A DNA stretch of 48,790 bases from Lachnospiraceae bacterium. GTDB taxonomy: Bacteria; Bacillota; Clostridia; Lachnospirales; Lachnospiraceae. The position numbers and the translations under genes were made by a program. The DNA is taken from positions 1 to 48,790 of the forward strand of contig JAILEQ010000133.1 in the NCBI GenBank assembly GCA_024687305.1. The letters are read 5' to 3'. The notes beneath the pieces are model-generated. The model saw only the letters and a list, made by a program, of their open reading frames with translations, was not told the DNA's origin and did no database searches. Below are positions 1 through 7,729 of the stretch, piece after piece. Every line of letters begins with the position of its first letter. Within the stretch, counting starts at the first letter, position 1.

Positions 1-59
1 CTTATCCATTGACTTTTCCATAATCTATCTCCTGTCTCTAAACAAAATTATACCCATGA

Positions 60-88
60 ATTATATACTCAAATCCACGGGTTTTCAA
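60..88 (-). promoter_or_regulatory. Second, opposed copy of the glyS promoter
   Basis: On the minus strand TTGAAA (88-83) and TATAAT (65-60) are separated by 17 bp, identical to the glyS promoter. A minus-strand ATG at 21-19 and six further codons read MEKSMDK before the window edge. If the sequence is real, it drives a gene lying beyond the edge that starts like GlyRS. Confidence 0.7.
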
Positions 89-130
89 TATCTTTTAGGT
101 TATATATACATACGTGTGTTTTGCGTATGC

Positions 131-271
131 TCATCATACGAGAATTCCGCTCAGGCTTTTATCCGTGCGTTTATCATATGAAAGTTCCGCTTAGGCTTTT
201 ATCCGTGCATGTATCATATGAAAGTTCCGCTCCGGCTTTTATCCGCGCGTGTATCATATGAAAGTTCCGCT
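131..271 (-). repeat. 40-bp tandem repeats, left arm (3 full units and a partial)
   Basis: Inverted counterparts of the right-arm units occupy about 152-191, 192-231 and 232-271, with a partial unit at 131-151 next to the promoter arm. There is one unit fewer than on the right. The units also carry private substitutions, for example AATTCT in place of AACTTT near 141-146, read on the minus strand. Confidence 0.92.
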
Positions 272-310
272 CCGGACGCGCTCTTCACGCCACGCCGCTG
301 CCTACCATCC

Positions 311-423
311 GAACGTTTCCTTTCAGACGCGCTCTCGCTCTGATCGCAGCGTAGCGGACACTAAACTCGTAAAAAGCACTCGTTAAGTGCCGACGCTGCT
401 TTAAGGTCTGAAAGTAAACATTC
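311..423. repeat. Nested hairpin in the palindrome core, left half
   Basis: Three stems are nested. The outer stem is 311-327 with 407-423 (15 of 17 pair), the middle stem is GCAGCGT 346-352 with ACGCTGC 393-399, and the inner stem is GCACT 376-380 with AGTGC 386-390. Function unknown. Confidence 0.7.
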
Positions 424-505
424 GAATGCTCTCAGCGGCTGTGATTTCAGTCTTCACCCCTTATATGAGTGCGTGCAGCATATGAATGTTTCGACTCCGG
501 ACCTT

Positions 506-563
506 GTTTTTGCGTCGTTACTTAGCGAAGTTTTTCATGAGCTTAGTAACGCAACGCAAAAAC
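506..563. repeat. Hairpin in the palindrome core, right half
   Basis: GTTTTTGCGT at 506-515 pairs with ACGCAAAAAC at 554-563, extended by GTTAC 517-521 with GTAAC 546-550 across small bulges. No U-run follows, so it does not look like an intrinsic terminator on either strand. Confidence 0.7.
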
Positions 564-580
564 TTTGAGCGAGAGCGCGT

Positions 581-763
581 CCGGAGCGGAACTTTCATAT
601 GATACACGCGCGGATAAAAGCCGGAGCGGAACTTTCATATGATACACGCGCGGATAAAAGCCTGAGCGGAACTTTCATATGATACACGCACGGATAAAAG
701 CCGGAGGGGAACTTTCATATGATACACGCACGGATAAAAGCCGGAGCGGAACTTTCGTATGAT
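581..763 (+). repeat. 40-bp tandem repeats, right arm (4 full units and a partial)
   Basis: Four contiguous units start at 581, 621, 661 and 701, with a fifth truncated unit from 741. Each begins CCGGAGCGGAAC, contains CATATG near its middle and ends CGGATAAAAG. Units differ at one to three positions. There are no spacers, so this is not a CRISPR array. Forty is not a multiple of three, which argues against a coding repeat. Confidence 0.95.
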
Positions 764-807
764 GAGCATACGCAAAACACACGTATGTACATATAACCTA
801 AAAGATA

Positions 808-836
808 TTGAAAACCCGTGGATTTGAGTATATAAT
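808..836 (+). promoter_or_regulatory. glyS promoter
   Basis: TTGAAA at 808-813 and TATAAT at 831-836 are separated by 17 bp, a near-consensus vegetative promoter. The ribosome site AGGAG (863-867) lies 7 nt before the ATG at 875. The short leader has no T-box motif. Confidence 0.85.
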
Positions 837-874
837 TCATGGGTATAATTTTGTTTAGAGACAGGAGATAGATT

Positions 875-2275
875 ATGGAAAAGTCAATGGATAAGATCGT
901 TGCGCTCGCAAAGTCGAGAGGTTTTGTGTATCCGGGTTCGGAGATTTACGGTGGACTTGCGAATACATGGGACTACGGTAATCTTGGCGTAGAGCTTAAG
1001 AATAATGTAAAAAAAGCGTGGTGGCAGAAGTTTGTGCAGGAGAATCCTTATAATGTGGGTGTTGATTGTGCGATACTTATGAATCCACAGACTTGGGTTG
1101 CTTCCGGACATCTTGGAAGCTTTTCGGATCCGTTGATGGATTGTAAAGCTTGTCATGAGCGTTTCAGAGCGGATAAGATCATCGAGGATTATGCGGCTGA
1201 GAAAGGTATTGAGCTTAAGTCGAGTGTTGACGGATGGTCTCATGAAGAGATGGAGAAGTTCATCAATGATAACAATATTCCGTGTCCTTCATGCGGAAAG
1301 CATGATTTTACGAGCATAAGAGAGTTTAATCTTATGTTTAAGACGTTTCAGGGTGTTACCGAGGATGCCAAGAATGTTGTTTATTTAAGACCCGAGACCG
1401 CTCAGGGTATTTTCGTTAACTTTAAGAATGTGCAGCGTACATCGAGAAAGAAAGTGCCTTTTGGTATATGCCAGATAGGTAAGTCTTTCAGAAATGAGAT
1501 CACACCCGGTAACTTTACGTTCAGAACAAGAGAGTTCGAGCAGATGGAATTGGAGTTCTTCTGCAAGCCCGGAACACAGACAGAGTGGTTTGAGTATTGG
1601 AGAAAGACATGTTATGAATGGCTTCTTTCTCTTGGTATAAAGAAAGAGAATCTTCGTTTGAGAGATCACGATCCGGAGGAACTTTCTTTTTACAGCGATC
1701 ATACGACAGATATCGAGTATGCATTCCCCTTCACCGATTGGGGTGAACTTTGGGGTATCGCCTCAAGAACGGATTACGATCTTACAAGACATCAGGAGAC
1801 TTCGGGTGAACCCATGGATTATTTTGACGATGAGTTAAACGAGAAGTACATTCCTTATGTTGTTGAGCCTTCGCTCGGCGCGGACCGTGTGGTTTTGGCT
1901 TTCCTTTGCGAAGCGTACGATGAAGAGAATCTCGGAACCGAAGATGCTCCCGATATAAGAACAGTGCTCAGATTCCATCCCGCAATCGCACCTGTTAAGA
2001 TCGGTGTTCTTCCTTTGTCCAAGAAGCTTAACGAGGGTGCCGAGAAGATCTATGCACAGCTTTCAAAGAAATATAACTGTGAATTTGACGATCGTGGAAA
2101 TATCGGTAAAAGATATCGTCGTCAGGACGAGATCGGAACTCCGTTCTGCGTAACATATGATTTTGAATCCGAGACCGATAACATGGTAACGGTTCGTTTC
2201 CGTGACTCGATGGAACAGGAAAGAGTTGCGATCGCCGATCTGGATGCTTATTTTGCGGACAAATTCACATTTTAA
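875..2275 (+). CDS. glyS: Glycyl-tRNA synthetase, single-chain dimeric type
   Basis: Charges tRNA-Gly with glycine in the cytoplasm. The 466-residue length fits the alpha2 bacterial/eukaryal-type GlyRS rather than the two-subunit glyQ/glyS enzyme. The N-terminus reads [14 protein letters not shown], typical of this type. C90, C93, C137 and C140 form a likely zinc-binding pair of CxxC motifs. Class II motif 2 ([19 protein letters not shown]) lies near residues 206-224 and motif 3 (GADRVVLAF) near 335-343, followed by an anticodon-binding domain. The ATG at 875 follows AGGAG. alaS starts 21 bp downstream with no terminator between, so the two are probably cotranscribed. The promoter and first seven codons are duplicated in inverted orientation at the window edge. 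Confidence 0.96.
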   Translation: MEKSMDKIVALAKSRGFVYPGSEIYGGLANTWDYGNLGVELKNNVKKAWWQKFVQENPYNVGVDCAILMNPQTWVASGHLGSFSDPLMDCKACHERFRADKIIEDYAAEKGIELKSSVDGWSHEEMEKFINDNNIPCPSCGKHDFTSIREFNLMFKTFQGVTEDAKNVVYLRPETAQGIFVNFKNVQRTSRKKVPFGICQIGKSFRNEITPGNFTFRTREFEQMELEFFCKPGTQTEWFEYWRKTCYEWLLSLGIKKENLRLRDHDPEELSFYSDHTTDIEYAFPFTDWGELWGIASRTDYDLTRHQETSGEPMDYFDDELNEKYIPYVVEPSLGADRVVLAFLCEAYDEENLGTEDAPDIRTVLRFHPAIAPVKIGVLPLSKKLNEGAEKIYAQLSKKYNCEFDDRGNIGKRYRRQDEIGTPFCVTYDFESETDNMVTVRFRDSMEQERVAIADLDAYFADKFTF

Positions 2276-2296
2276 CTAGGATCGGAGTAATTATTT

Positions 2297-4945
2297 ATGA
2301 GAGATATAACATCTAAACAGTTAAGAAAAGAATGGATAGATTTTTATGTTGCAAGAGGCCACGTTGATGTCGGTGCGGTTTCACTTGTTTCCGACGGCTC
2401 CACGGGAGCTATGTTCAATGTAGCCGGTATGCAGCCTATCATGCCATATCTTCTCGGAAAGAAGCATCCGCTCGGAACGAGACTTTGCAACGTTCAGGGA
2501 TGCGTTCGTACCAATGATATTGACGGCGTCGGTGACAAGAGTCACCTTACGTTTTTTGAAATGATGGGTTCATGGAGCCTTGGTGACTATTTCAAAAAAG
2601 AAAGATGTCAGTGGAGCTATGAGCTTTTAACGGAAGTTTTCAAGTTCGACAGAGATCATCTTGCCGCTACCGTTTTTGAAGGTGACGAAAATGCGCCCAG
2701 AGACGAAGAGGGTGCAAAGTACAGGATTGAGTCAGGCTTCAAACCGGAGAACGTTTTCTTTTTACCTGCGGAAGATAACTGGTGGGGACTTGAATATGGC
2801 CCCTGCGGTCCCGACTCGGAGATGTTTTATGTGTCCGACAAGGCTCCTTGCGGACCAAACTGCAGACCCGGTTGTCATTGCGGAAAGTATACCGAGATAG
2901 GTAACGACGTATTCATGCAGTACGACAAGCAAAAGGACGGCACTTTGCTTCCTCTTGCAAAGAAGAATGTCGATACCGGTTGGGGACTCGAGAGAAACCT
3001 TGCTTTCCTTAACGGCGTGGACGATGTTTATCGTACAGACCTGTTTACCGGTGTTATTGCCAAGATCGAAGAAAAATCCGGGATCAAATACGATTCCGAT
3101 GAAAAGACCACAAAGTCTATGAGAATCATCGCCGATCACCTTCGTACCGGCGTTATGCTCATCGGTGACGAGGCAAAGCTTCTTCCTTCGAACGTCGGCC
3201 CCGGATATGTTTTGAGAAGACTGTTAAGACGTGCCGTAAGACACGGTCGTGCTTTGAATCTTTCGCTTGAAGATATGCTTGATGTTGCAAGCATTTATAT
3301 TGACGATGTTTATTCGGATTCTTATCCGCTTCTTACAAAGAACAAGGATTTCATCCTTAACGAGCTTAAAAAAGAGATCGTTCGTTTTGAAGCCACGCTT
3401 GAGAACGGTATGAAGGAGTTTAAGAAGATCTCCGATGAAAAGAAGTCATCAGGCGCAAAAGAGATTGACGGAAAGTCGGCATTTTATCTTTACGATACGT
3501 TCGGATTTCCTTATGAGCTTACGCTTGAAATGGCTGAAGAAGAAGGCTTAAGTGTCGATGAAGCCGGATTTAAAGAGTCTATGGACGCCCAGAAGAAGCT
3601 TGCAAGAGAGAACGCAAACTTCTCGCAGAAAGCAGCGGAAAGTTCGGCGTTTGATGAAATACCCGATTCCGTCACAACCACATTCACGGGATATGAAACC
3701 CTTGAAGATACAGGCGAGATCGTTGCTTTGGCTTCGGGCGATTATCTTACAGATGAGCTCAGTGAAGGCACGGAAGGAACCGTGGTTGTCGATAAGACAC
3801 CTTTCTACGCAACAATGGGCGGTCAGAAAGGCGATGTCGGTGTTATAAGCGTGAACGGCGGTGAATTTGAAGTTTACGATACCGTTAAGCTTCCCAAGGG
3901 TCGTGTCGGTCATGTCGGCAAAGTTATTCGCGGAACCGTTAAGACCCGGAATAAAGCCACGCTTATGGTTGATAAAAAGACGAGACAGACTACATGTATG
4001 AACCATTCCGCTACGCATCTTCTTCAGGCTGCGCTTCAGGAAGTGCTCGGAAAAGATGTTCATCAGCAGGGTTCATATCAGGATCCGGACAGAACAAGAT
4101 TCGACTTCAGTTACGGTGAAGCCGTAAGTGCAGATAAACTCGCGAAGATCGAAGCGATAGTAAACGAAAAGATCGGTGAAGATCTTATCGTCAATACCGA
4201 CGTTATGAGTATTAATGAGGCTAAGGCTACGGGAGCCATGGCTTTGTTTGGAGAGAAGTACGGCGAAAGCGTAAGAGTTGTTTCAATGGGCGACTTTTCA
4301 AAAGAACTTTGCGGTGGTACTCATGTTAAACATACCGGTGAGATAAGGATGTTCAAGATCCTTTCCGAATCGGGTATCGCTGCGGGTGTAAGACGTATCG
4401 AAGCCGTTACCGGCGATAACGTTATGGCATATTATAAAAATGTTGAAGAAACATTGAATGCTGCCGCAAAAGAAGCTAAGACCAATCCTTCCAATCTGGT
4501 TGAGAAGATTGCACATCTTAATGCGGAAAACAAATCTCTTTCATCGGAGATTGAATCTTTAAAGGCTAAGGCCGCAAAAGAATCACTTGGAAACGTTCTT
4601 GATAACGTGACCGACGTTAAGGGAGTAAAACTCCTTGCCGCAAAGGTTCCCGGAATCGATATGAACGGACTAAGAGATCTTTCCGATTCACTTTGCGATA
4701 AGATGGGCGGAGGCGTGGTCGTTCTTGCTTCGGAAGCAGACGGCAAAGTAAATCTTGTTGCCAAGGCAAGCGATGAAGCTGTATCAAAGGGTGCCCATGC
4801 GGGAAACCTTATCAAATCGATCGCAGGTTTTGTAGGCGGTGGCGGCGGCGGCCGTCCCAACATGGCACAGGCAGGCGGAAAAGATCCTTCCGGAATCGAC
4901 AAAGCTGTTTCAAGTGTTGCCGATGTATTGAACGGTCAGCTTTGA
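2297..4945 (+). CDS. alaS: Alanyl-tRNA synthetase, divergent type
   Basis: Charges tRNA-Ala and clears mischarged Ser/Gly-tRNA-Ala. At 882 residues it has all three AlaRS parts: the class II aminoacylation domain (NVDTGWGLERNLAFLNG), an editing domain with HxxxH at H570/H574 and C672/H676 (CGGTHVKH), and a C-terminal DHHA1 domain with a run of glycines near 846-851. The catalytic half is unlike the usual Lachnospiraceae AlaRS. Segments such as MPYLLGKKHPLGTRLCNVQG, THLTFFEM-like KSHLTFFEMMGSWSLGDYFK and VFEGDENAPRDEEGA recall a type I associate with candidate-phyla bacteria and some Firmicutes. That resemblance is from memory, not a search. It appears intact. The gene follows glyS closely and precedes the rpsU promoter. 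Confidence 0.95.
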   Translation: MRDITSKQLRKEWIDFYVARGHVDVGAVSLVSDGSTGAMFNVAGMQPIMPYLLGKKHPLGTRLCNVQGCVRTNDIDGVGDKSHLTFFEMMGSWSLGDYFKKERCQWSYELLTEVFKFDRDHLAATVFEGDENAPRDEEGAKYRIESGFKPENVFFLPAEDNWWGLEYGPCGPDSEMFYVSDKAPCGPNCRPGCHCGKYTEIGNDVFMQYDKQKDGTLLPLAKKNVDTGWGLERNLAFLNGVDDVYRTDLFTGVIAKIEEKSGIKYDSDEKTTKSMRIIADHLRTGVMLIGDEAKLLPSNVGPGYVLRRLLRRAVRHGRALNLSLEDMLDVASIYIDDVYSDSYPLLTKNKDFILNELKKEIVRFEATLENGMKEFKKISDEKKSSGAKEIDGKSAFYLYDTFGFPYELTLEMAEEEGLSVDEAGFKESMDAQKKLARENANFSQKAAESSAFDEIPDSVTTTFTGYETLEDTGEIVALASGDYLTDELSEGTEGTVVVDKTPFYATMGGQKGDVGVISVNGGEFEVYDTVKLPKGRVGHVGKVIRGTVKTRNKATLMVDKKTRQTTCMNHSATHLLQAALQEVLGKDVHQQGSYQDPDRTRFDFSYGEAVSADKLAKIEAIVNEKIGEDLIVNTDVMSINEAKATGAMALFGEKYGESVRVVSMGDFSKELCGGTHVKHTGEIRMFKILSESGIAAGVRRIEAVTGDNVMAYYKNVEETLNAAAKEAKTNPSNLVEKIAHLNAENKSLSSEIESLKAKAAKESLGNVLDNVTDVKGVKLLAAKVPGIDMNGLRDLSDSLCDKMGGGVVVLASEADGKVNLVAKASDEAVSKGAHAGNLIKSIAGFVGGGGGGRPNMAQAGGKDPSGIDKAVSSVADVLNGQL

Positions 4946-4962
4946 TTAGTTTCAAATAGTAC

Positions 4963-4990
4963 TTGACGAATCATCTGTTTTTGCTATAAT
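4963..4990 (+). promoter_or_regulatory. rpsU promoter
   Basis: TTGACG at 4963-4968 and TATAAT at 4985-4990 with a 16-bp spacer, starting just after the alaS stop. The leader to the rpsU ATG is about 90 nt. Confidence 0.8.
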
Positions 4991-5083
4991 TGTCAATGTG
5001 CCGTGTCCTCGGATCGCGGGGGATGGCGCGAAAAACCTGAATCAGTCAATAAGTGTGAAGGGACTGAAGGGAGGGAAGTAAGA

Positions 5084-5260
5084 ATGTCAAACATAATCGT
5101 TAAAGAAAACGAGTCTCTTGACAGCGCATTGCGTCGTTTTAAGAGAAGCTGCGCAAAGGCAGGTATCCAGCAGGAGATCCGCAAGCGTGAGCATTATGAG
5201 AAGCCCAGCGTAAAGCGTAAGAAAAAGTCTGAGGCTGCAAGAAAGCGTAAATATAACTAA
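5084..5260 (+). CDS. rpsU: 30S ribosomal protein S21
   Basis: A 58-residue basic protein of the small ribosomal subunit. It begins [20 protein letters not shown] and ends in a lysine/arginine-rich tail ([15 protein letters not shown]), both classic for bacterial S21. An upstream in-frame start near 5003 exists, but the ATG at 5084 follows GAGGGAAG (5071-5078) and gives the family's normal N-terminus. It has its own promoter and terminator, so it is probably monocistronic. Confidence 0.96.
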   Translation: MSNIIVKENESLDSALRRFKRSCAKAGIQQEIRKREHYEKPSVKRKKKSEAARKRKYN

Positions 5261-5267
5261 AAACTTT

Positions 5268-5304
5268 GAGCCCTTGGCGAAAGTCAAGGGCTCTATTGTC
5301 TTTT
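5268..5304 (+). terminator. rpsU terminator
   Basis: GAGCCCTTG (5268-5276) pairs perfectly with CAAGGGCTC (5285-5293) and is followed by a T-rich tract. Confidence 0.88.
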
Positions 5305-5346
5305 CATGAATCACTTTTATGAAAAGAACTGAAAAAGGGTTAAAAG

Positions 5347-6204
5347 TTGAAAACAATTCTTATCGTATTGCTGATAATCTTCATACTGTTTTGCATAGCG
5401 GTTATCATTTTCGATTCAAACCGTTATGTCATAAGAGAGTATGCCGTTAAGACAGACAAGGTTTCATGTGACCGGACGATCGTGTTTTTAAGCGATCTTC
5501 ATAACAAAAAATACGGAAAGAACAATGAGAAGCTTCTGTCGGATATAAGTGCTCTTAATCCTGATCTTGTGCTGGTGGGCGGTGATATGATGACCGCCTA
5601 TCCGGGTGAAGACTATTCTGTCGGTCTGAAGTTTGTAAGTGAAGTTTGCAAAAACAGACCTTACGTTTATGCCGAAGGAAATCACGAATACAGAGCACGT
5701 ATTTATACAGAAGACTATAACGATCTGAGCGAAAGATACAATAGCGATCTTTCGGCGAACGGTGTTGCCATAACGATCAACGATCACGAAGATTTCTTTG
5801 ATGAGATAAGAGTTTTTTCTTTGTCCATAGGGCACGAATATTACAGAAGATTTAAACTCAAACCTATGTCGGACGATTATATCGCTTCTCTGGTAGGCGA
5901 ACCCGATGAGAGCCGGTTTAACATTCTGCTCGCTCATAATCCCGATTATTTTAAAAACTATGTCAAATGGGGCGCGGACATGACGCTTTCCGGTCATGTT
6001 CACGGCGGTGTCGTAAGGATACCGTTCTGGATAGGCGTGATAAGCCCAATGTGTACGCTGTTTCCCAAATACAGCGGAGGCATGTATAAAAAGAACGATC
6101 AGGCGATGATCGTAAGCAGGGGGATGGGTATGCACACAATACCTCTTCGAATGTTCAATCCCGCAGAGATCGTTGTGATCCGGATTTGTCAAAAAGACAA
6201 ATAA
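5347..6204 (+). CDS. Membrane-anchored metallophosphoesterase
   Basis: A 285-residue calcineurin-like phosphoesterase with one N-terminal membrane segment (residues 2-22), probably facing outward. The dinuclear metal motifs are in order: D50-L-H52, GGD (78-80), GNHE (111-114) and GHVHGG (216-221). The family includes YkuE/YaeI-type enzymes that hydrolyse phosphoesters such as lipid headgroups; the substrate here is unknown. The start is TTG at 5347 behind a weak AAGGG. No ATG upstream of the metal motifs would keep the anchor. It lies between the rpsU terminator and scpA, 63 bp before the chosen scpA start. Confidence 0.85.
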   Translation: MKTILIVLLIIFILFCIAVIIFDSNRYVIREYAVKTDKVSCDRTIVFLSDLHNKKYGKNNEKLLSDISALNPDLVLVGGDMMTAYPGEDYSVGLKFVSEVCKNRPYVYAEGNHEYRARIYTEDYNDLSERYNSDLSANGVAITINDHEDFFDEIRVFSLSIGHEYYRRFKLKPMSDDYIASLVGEPDESRFNILLAHNPDYFKNYVKWGADMTLSGHVHGGVVRIPFWIGVISPMCTLFPKYSGGMYKKNDQAMIVSRGMGMHTIPLRMFNPAEIVVIRICQKDK

Positions 6205-6267
6205 ACTGGAATCGGATGTCTGATTGTGATAAAATTTTGTCGCACAAATTTTTAGTTGGAAAAGAAT

Positions 6268-7020
6268 ATGTCTTTATCAGTTAAACTTGAAGTGTTTGAA
6301 GGTCCGCTTGACCTTTTGCTTCACCTTATCGAAAAGAATAAAGTTGATATATATGATATTCCCATAGTTGAGATCACCAATCAGTATCTTGATTATATCA
6401 AAGCGCTTAAGTCTCAGGATATGAATGTCATGAGCGAGTTTCTGGTCATGGCGGCCACTTTGGTGGATATCAAATGTCGTATGCTCCTTCCCAAAGAAGT
6501 CAATGAAGAAGGAGAAGAGGAAGATCCGAGAGCCGAACTGGTCGAGAAGCTGCTACAGTACAAGATGTACAAGTATATGGCTTTCGAGCTTCGCGACATG
6601 CAGACCGATGCGGGTGTTACCATAACAAGGGGCGAAAACCTTCCCGAAGAAGTGTTAAAATACAGGGAACCGATCGATTACGAACAGCTTGTCGGTGATC
6701 TTAATCTTGTGAAGCTTCACGAGATATTTCAGATCATGTTAAAAAGAAACGAAGACAAGATCGACCCTATCAGAAGCAATTTCGGTAACGTTGAAAAAGA
6801 AGAGATCGATATGGAAGAAAAAGCTTCGTATATCGAGGATTTCATAATGAAGCACAAAAAGTTTTCGTTCAGAGAACTGTTGGAGCGTCAGCATTCAAAA
6901 GAAGAGATAATCGTTTCTTTTCTTGTTATCCTGGAGCTTATCAAGGTTGGCAGGATAAAGGTTAAGCAGGACAAGATAAACGACGATATTACGATCACTA
7001 CAGTGGCAAAAGCAGGGTAA
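6268..7020 (+). CDS. scpA: Segregation and condensation protein A
   Basis: The kleisin subunit of the bacterial SMC-ScpAB condensin, needed for chromosome compaction and segregation. The protein (250 residues from this start) opens with MSLSVKLEVFEGPLDLLLHL, the hallmark ScpA N-terminus, and has a winged-helix C-terminus (KFSFRELLERQ...EEIIVSFLVILEL). A TTG at 6256 would add four residues, but the ATG at 6268 has GGAAAAG at a suitable distance and gives the normal family start. scpB begins 3 bp after the stop. No smc gene is in the window. Confidence 0.95.
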   Translation: MSLSVKLEVFEGPLDLLLHLIEKNKVDIYDIPIVEITNQYLDYIKALKSQDMNVMSEFLVMAATLVDIKCRMLLPKEVNEEGEEEDPRAELVEKLLQYKMYKYMAFELRDMQTDAGVTITRGENLPEEVLKYREPIDYEQLVGDLNLVKLHEIFQIMLKRNEDKIDPIRSNFGNVEKEEIDMEEKASYIEDFIMKHKKFSFRELLERQHSKEEIIVSFLVILELIKVGRIKVKQDKINDDITITTVAKAG

Positions 7021-7023
7021 AAG

Positions 7024-7593
7024 ATGGACAAGACAAGTAAAAAAGCGGCACTTGAGGCAATACTTTTCGCCATGGGCGAATCGGTAAAACTTTCAAAACT
7101 CGCCGAAACGATAGAAACAGATGAAGAGATCTGCGAAGGACTTCTTGATGAACTGACAGAAGAATACAAAAAGGACAAACACGGAATCGAACTTATAAGA
7201 CTCGAAGATTCATATCAGTTTGTTACAAAGGCAGATCATTACGACACTCTCATTAAGATCGCCAAGACACCGAAGAGGATGAACCTTTCCGATTCCGTTA
7301 TCGAGACTTTGTCAATAATCGCTTATAAACAGCCCGTTACGCGACTTGAAGTGGAAAGCATAAGAGGAGTGAGCTGCGATCATGCAATCGACAAGCTCTT
7401 GGAGTTTGACCTTATCGAAGAACTCGGACGTAAAGATGCGCCCGGTCGTCCCATTCTTTTCGGAACGACGGAACAGTTTTTGAGAAGCTTCGGTGTGGGC
7501 AGTTTAAAGGACCTTCCCGAGCTTAATACCGTGCAGATCGAAGAGTTTAAACAGGAGGCCGAGCAGGAGGTTTCCACATCACTTAAAATTTGA
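7024..7593 (+). CDS. scpB: Segregation and condensation protein B
   Basis: A 189-residue winged-helix protein that dimerises and binds the ScpA kleisin in the SMC complex. KKAALEAILFAMGESVKLSKLA is the expected first winged helix and IIAYKQPVTRLEVESIRGV is the conserved ScpB signature of the second. It is coupled to scpA by a 3-bp gap, with its ribosome site inside the end of scpA. A strong terminator follows. Confidence 0.95.
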   Translation: MDKTSKKAALEAILFAMGESVKLSKLAETIETDEEICEGLLDELTEEYKKDKHGIELIRLEDSYQFVTKADHYDTLIKIAKTPKRMNLSDSVIETLSIIAYKQPVTRLEVESIRGVSCDHAIDKLLEFDLIEELGRKDAPGRPILFGTTEQFLRSFGVGSLKDLPELNTVQIEEFKQEAEQEVSTSLKI

Positions 7594-7608
7594 CAATAAA
7601 ACGTTTTT

Positions 7609-7636
7609 AAAGAGCCGAAATTTCGGCTCTTTTTTG
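7609..7636 (+). terminator. scpAB terminator
   Basis: AAAGAGCCGAAA pairs with TTTCGGCTCTTT and runs directly into T residues. Confidence 0.9.
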
Positions 7637-7647
7637 TTGGATATTTA

Positions 7648-7677
7648 TTGTAAAACTTAACTTCTCTATGCTATAAT
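7648..7677 (+). promoter_or_regulatory. Promoter of the decarboxylase cluster
   Basis: TTGTAA at 7648-7653 and TATAAT at 7672-7677, spacer 18 bp. GGAGG lies 5' of the ATG at 7730. Confidence 0.7.
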
Positions 7678-7729
7678 ATCTGCTGATTGCAATTTAATGT
7701 TTAATACAATATATATGGAGGTAAACTAA

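Larger units (their letters stand above)
1..895. repeat. 895-bp imperfect inverted repeat around the glyS promoter
   Basis: Bases 1-105 are the exact reverse complement of 791-895. After one mismatch (106 against 790) the match continues inward to about 283 against 573. The outer arms carry the glyS promoter, leader, ribosome site and first seven codons; the inner arms carry 40-bp tandem units, three full copies on the left and four on the right. The centre (about 284-572) holds smaller hairpins. The arms differ by one whole unit and several substitutions, nearly all inside the tandem units. No convincing gene lies in the 874 bases before glyS. The left arm is cut by the window edge, so its full length is unknown. 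It could be a real palindrome or a fold-back joint from assembly. Confidence 0.93.

Noticed and set aside
131..271. Possible repetitive coding sequence in the left arm
   Set aside because: The 40-bp period shifts frame at every unit, and stop codons appear in all frames.
581..763. Possible CRISPR array
   Set aside because: The 40-bp units are back to back with no spacers, and no cas genes are near.
3548..4063. 171-codon open frame on the minus strand
   Set aside because: A shadow of the alaS middle section with no ribosome site or recognisable motif.
4432..4902. 156-codon open frame on the minus strand
   Set aside because: It lies wholly inside the end of alaS, with a proline-rich product caused by the glycine run on the coding strand.
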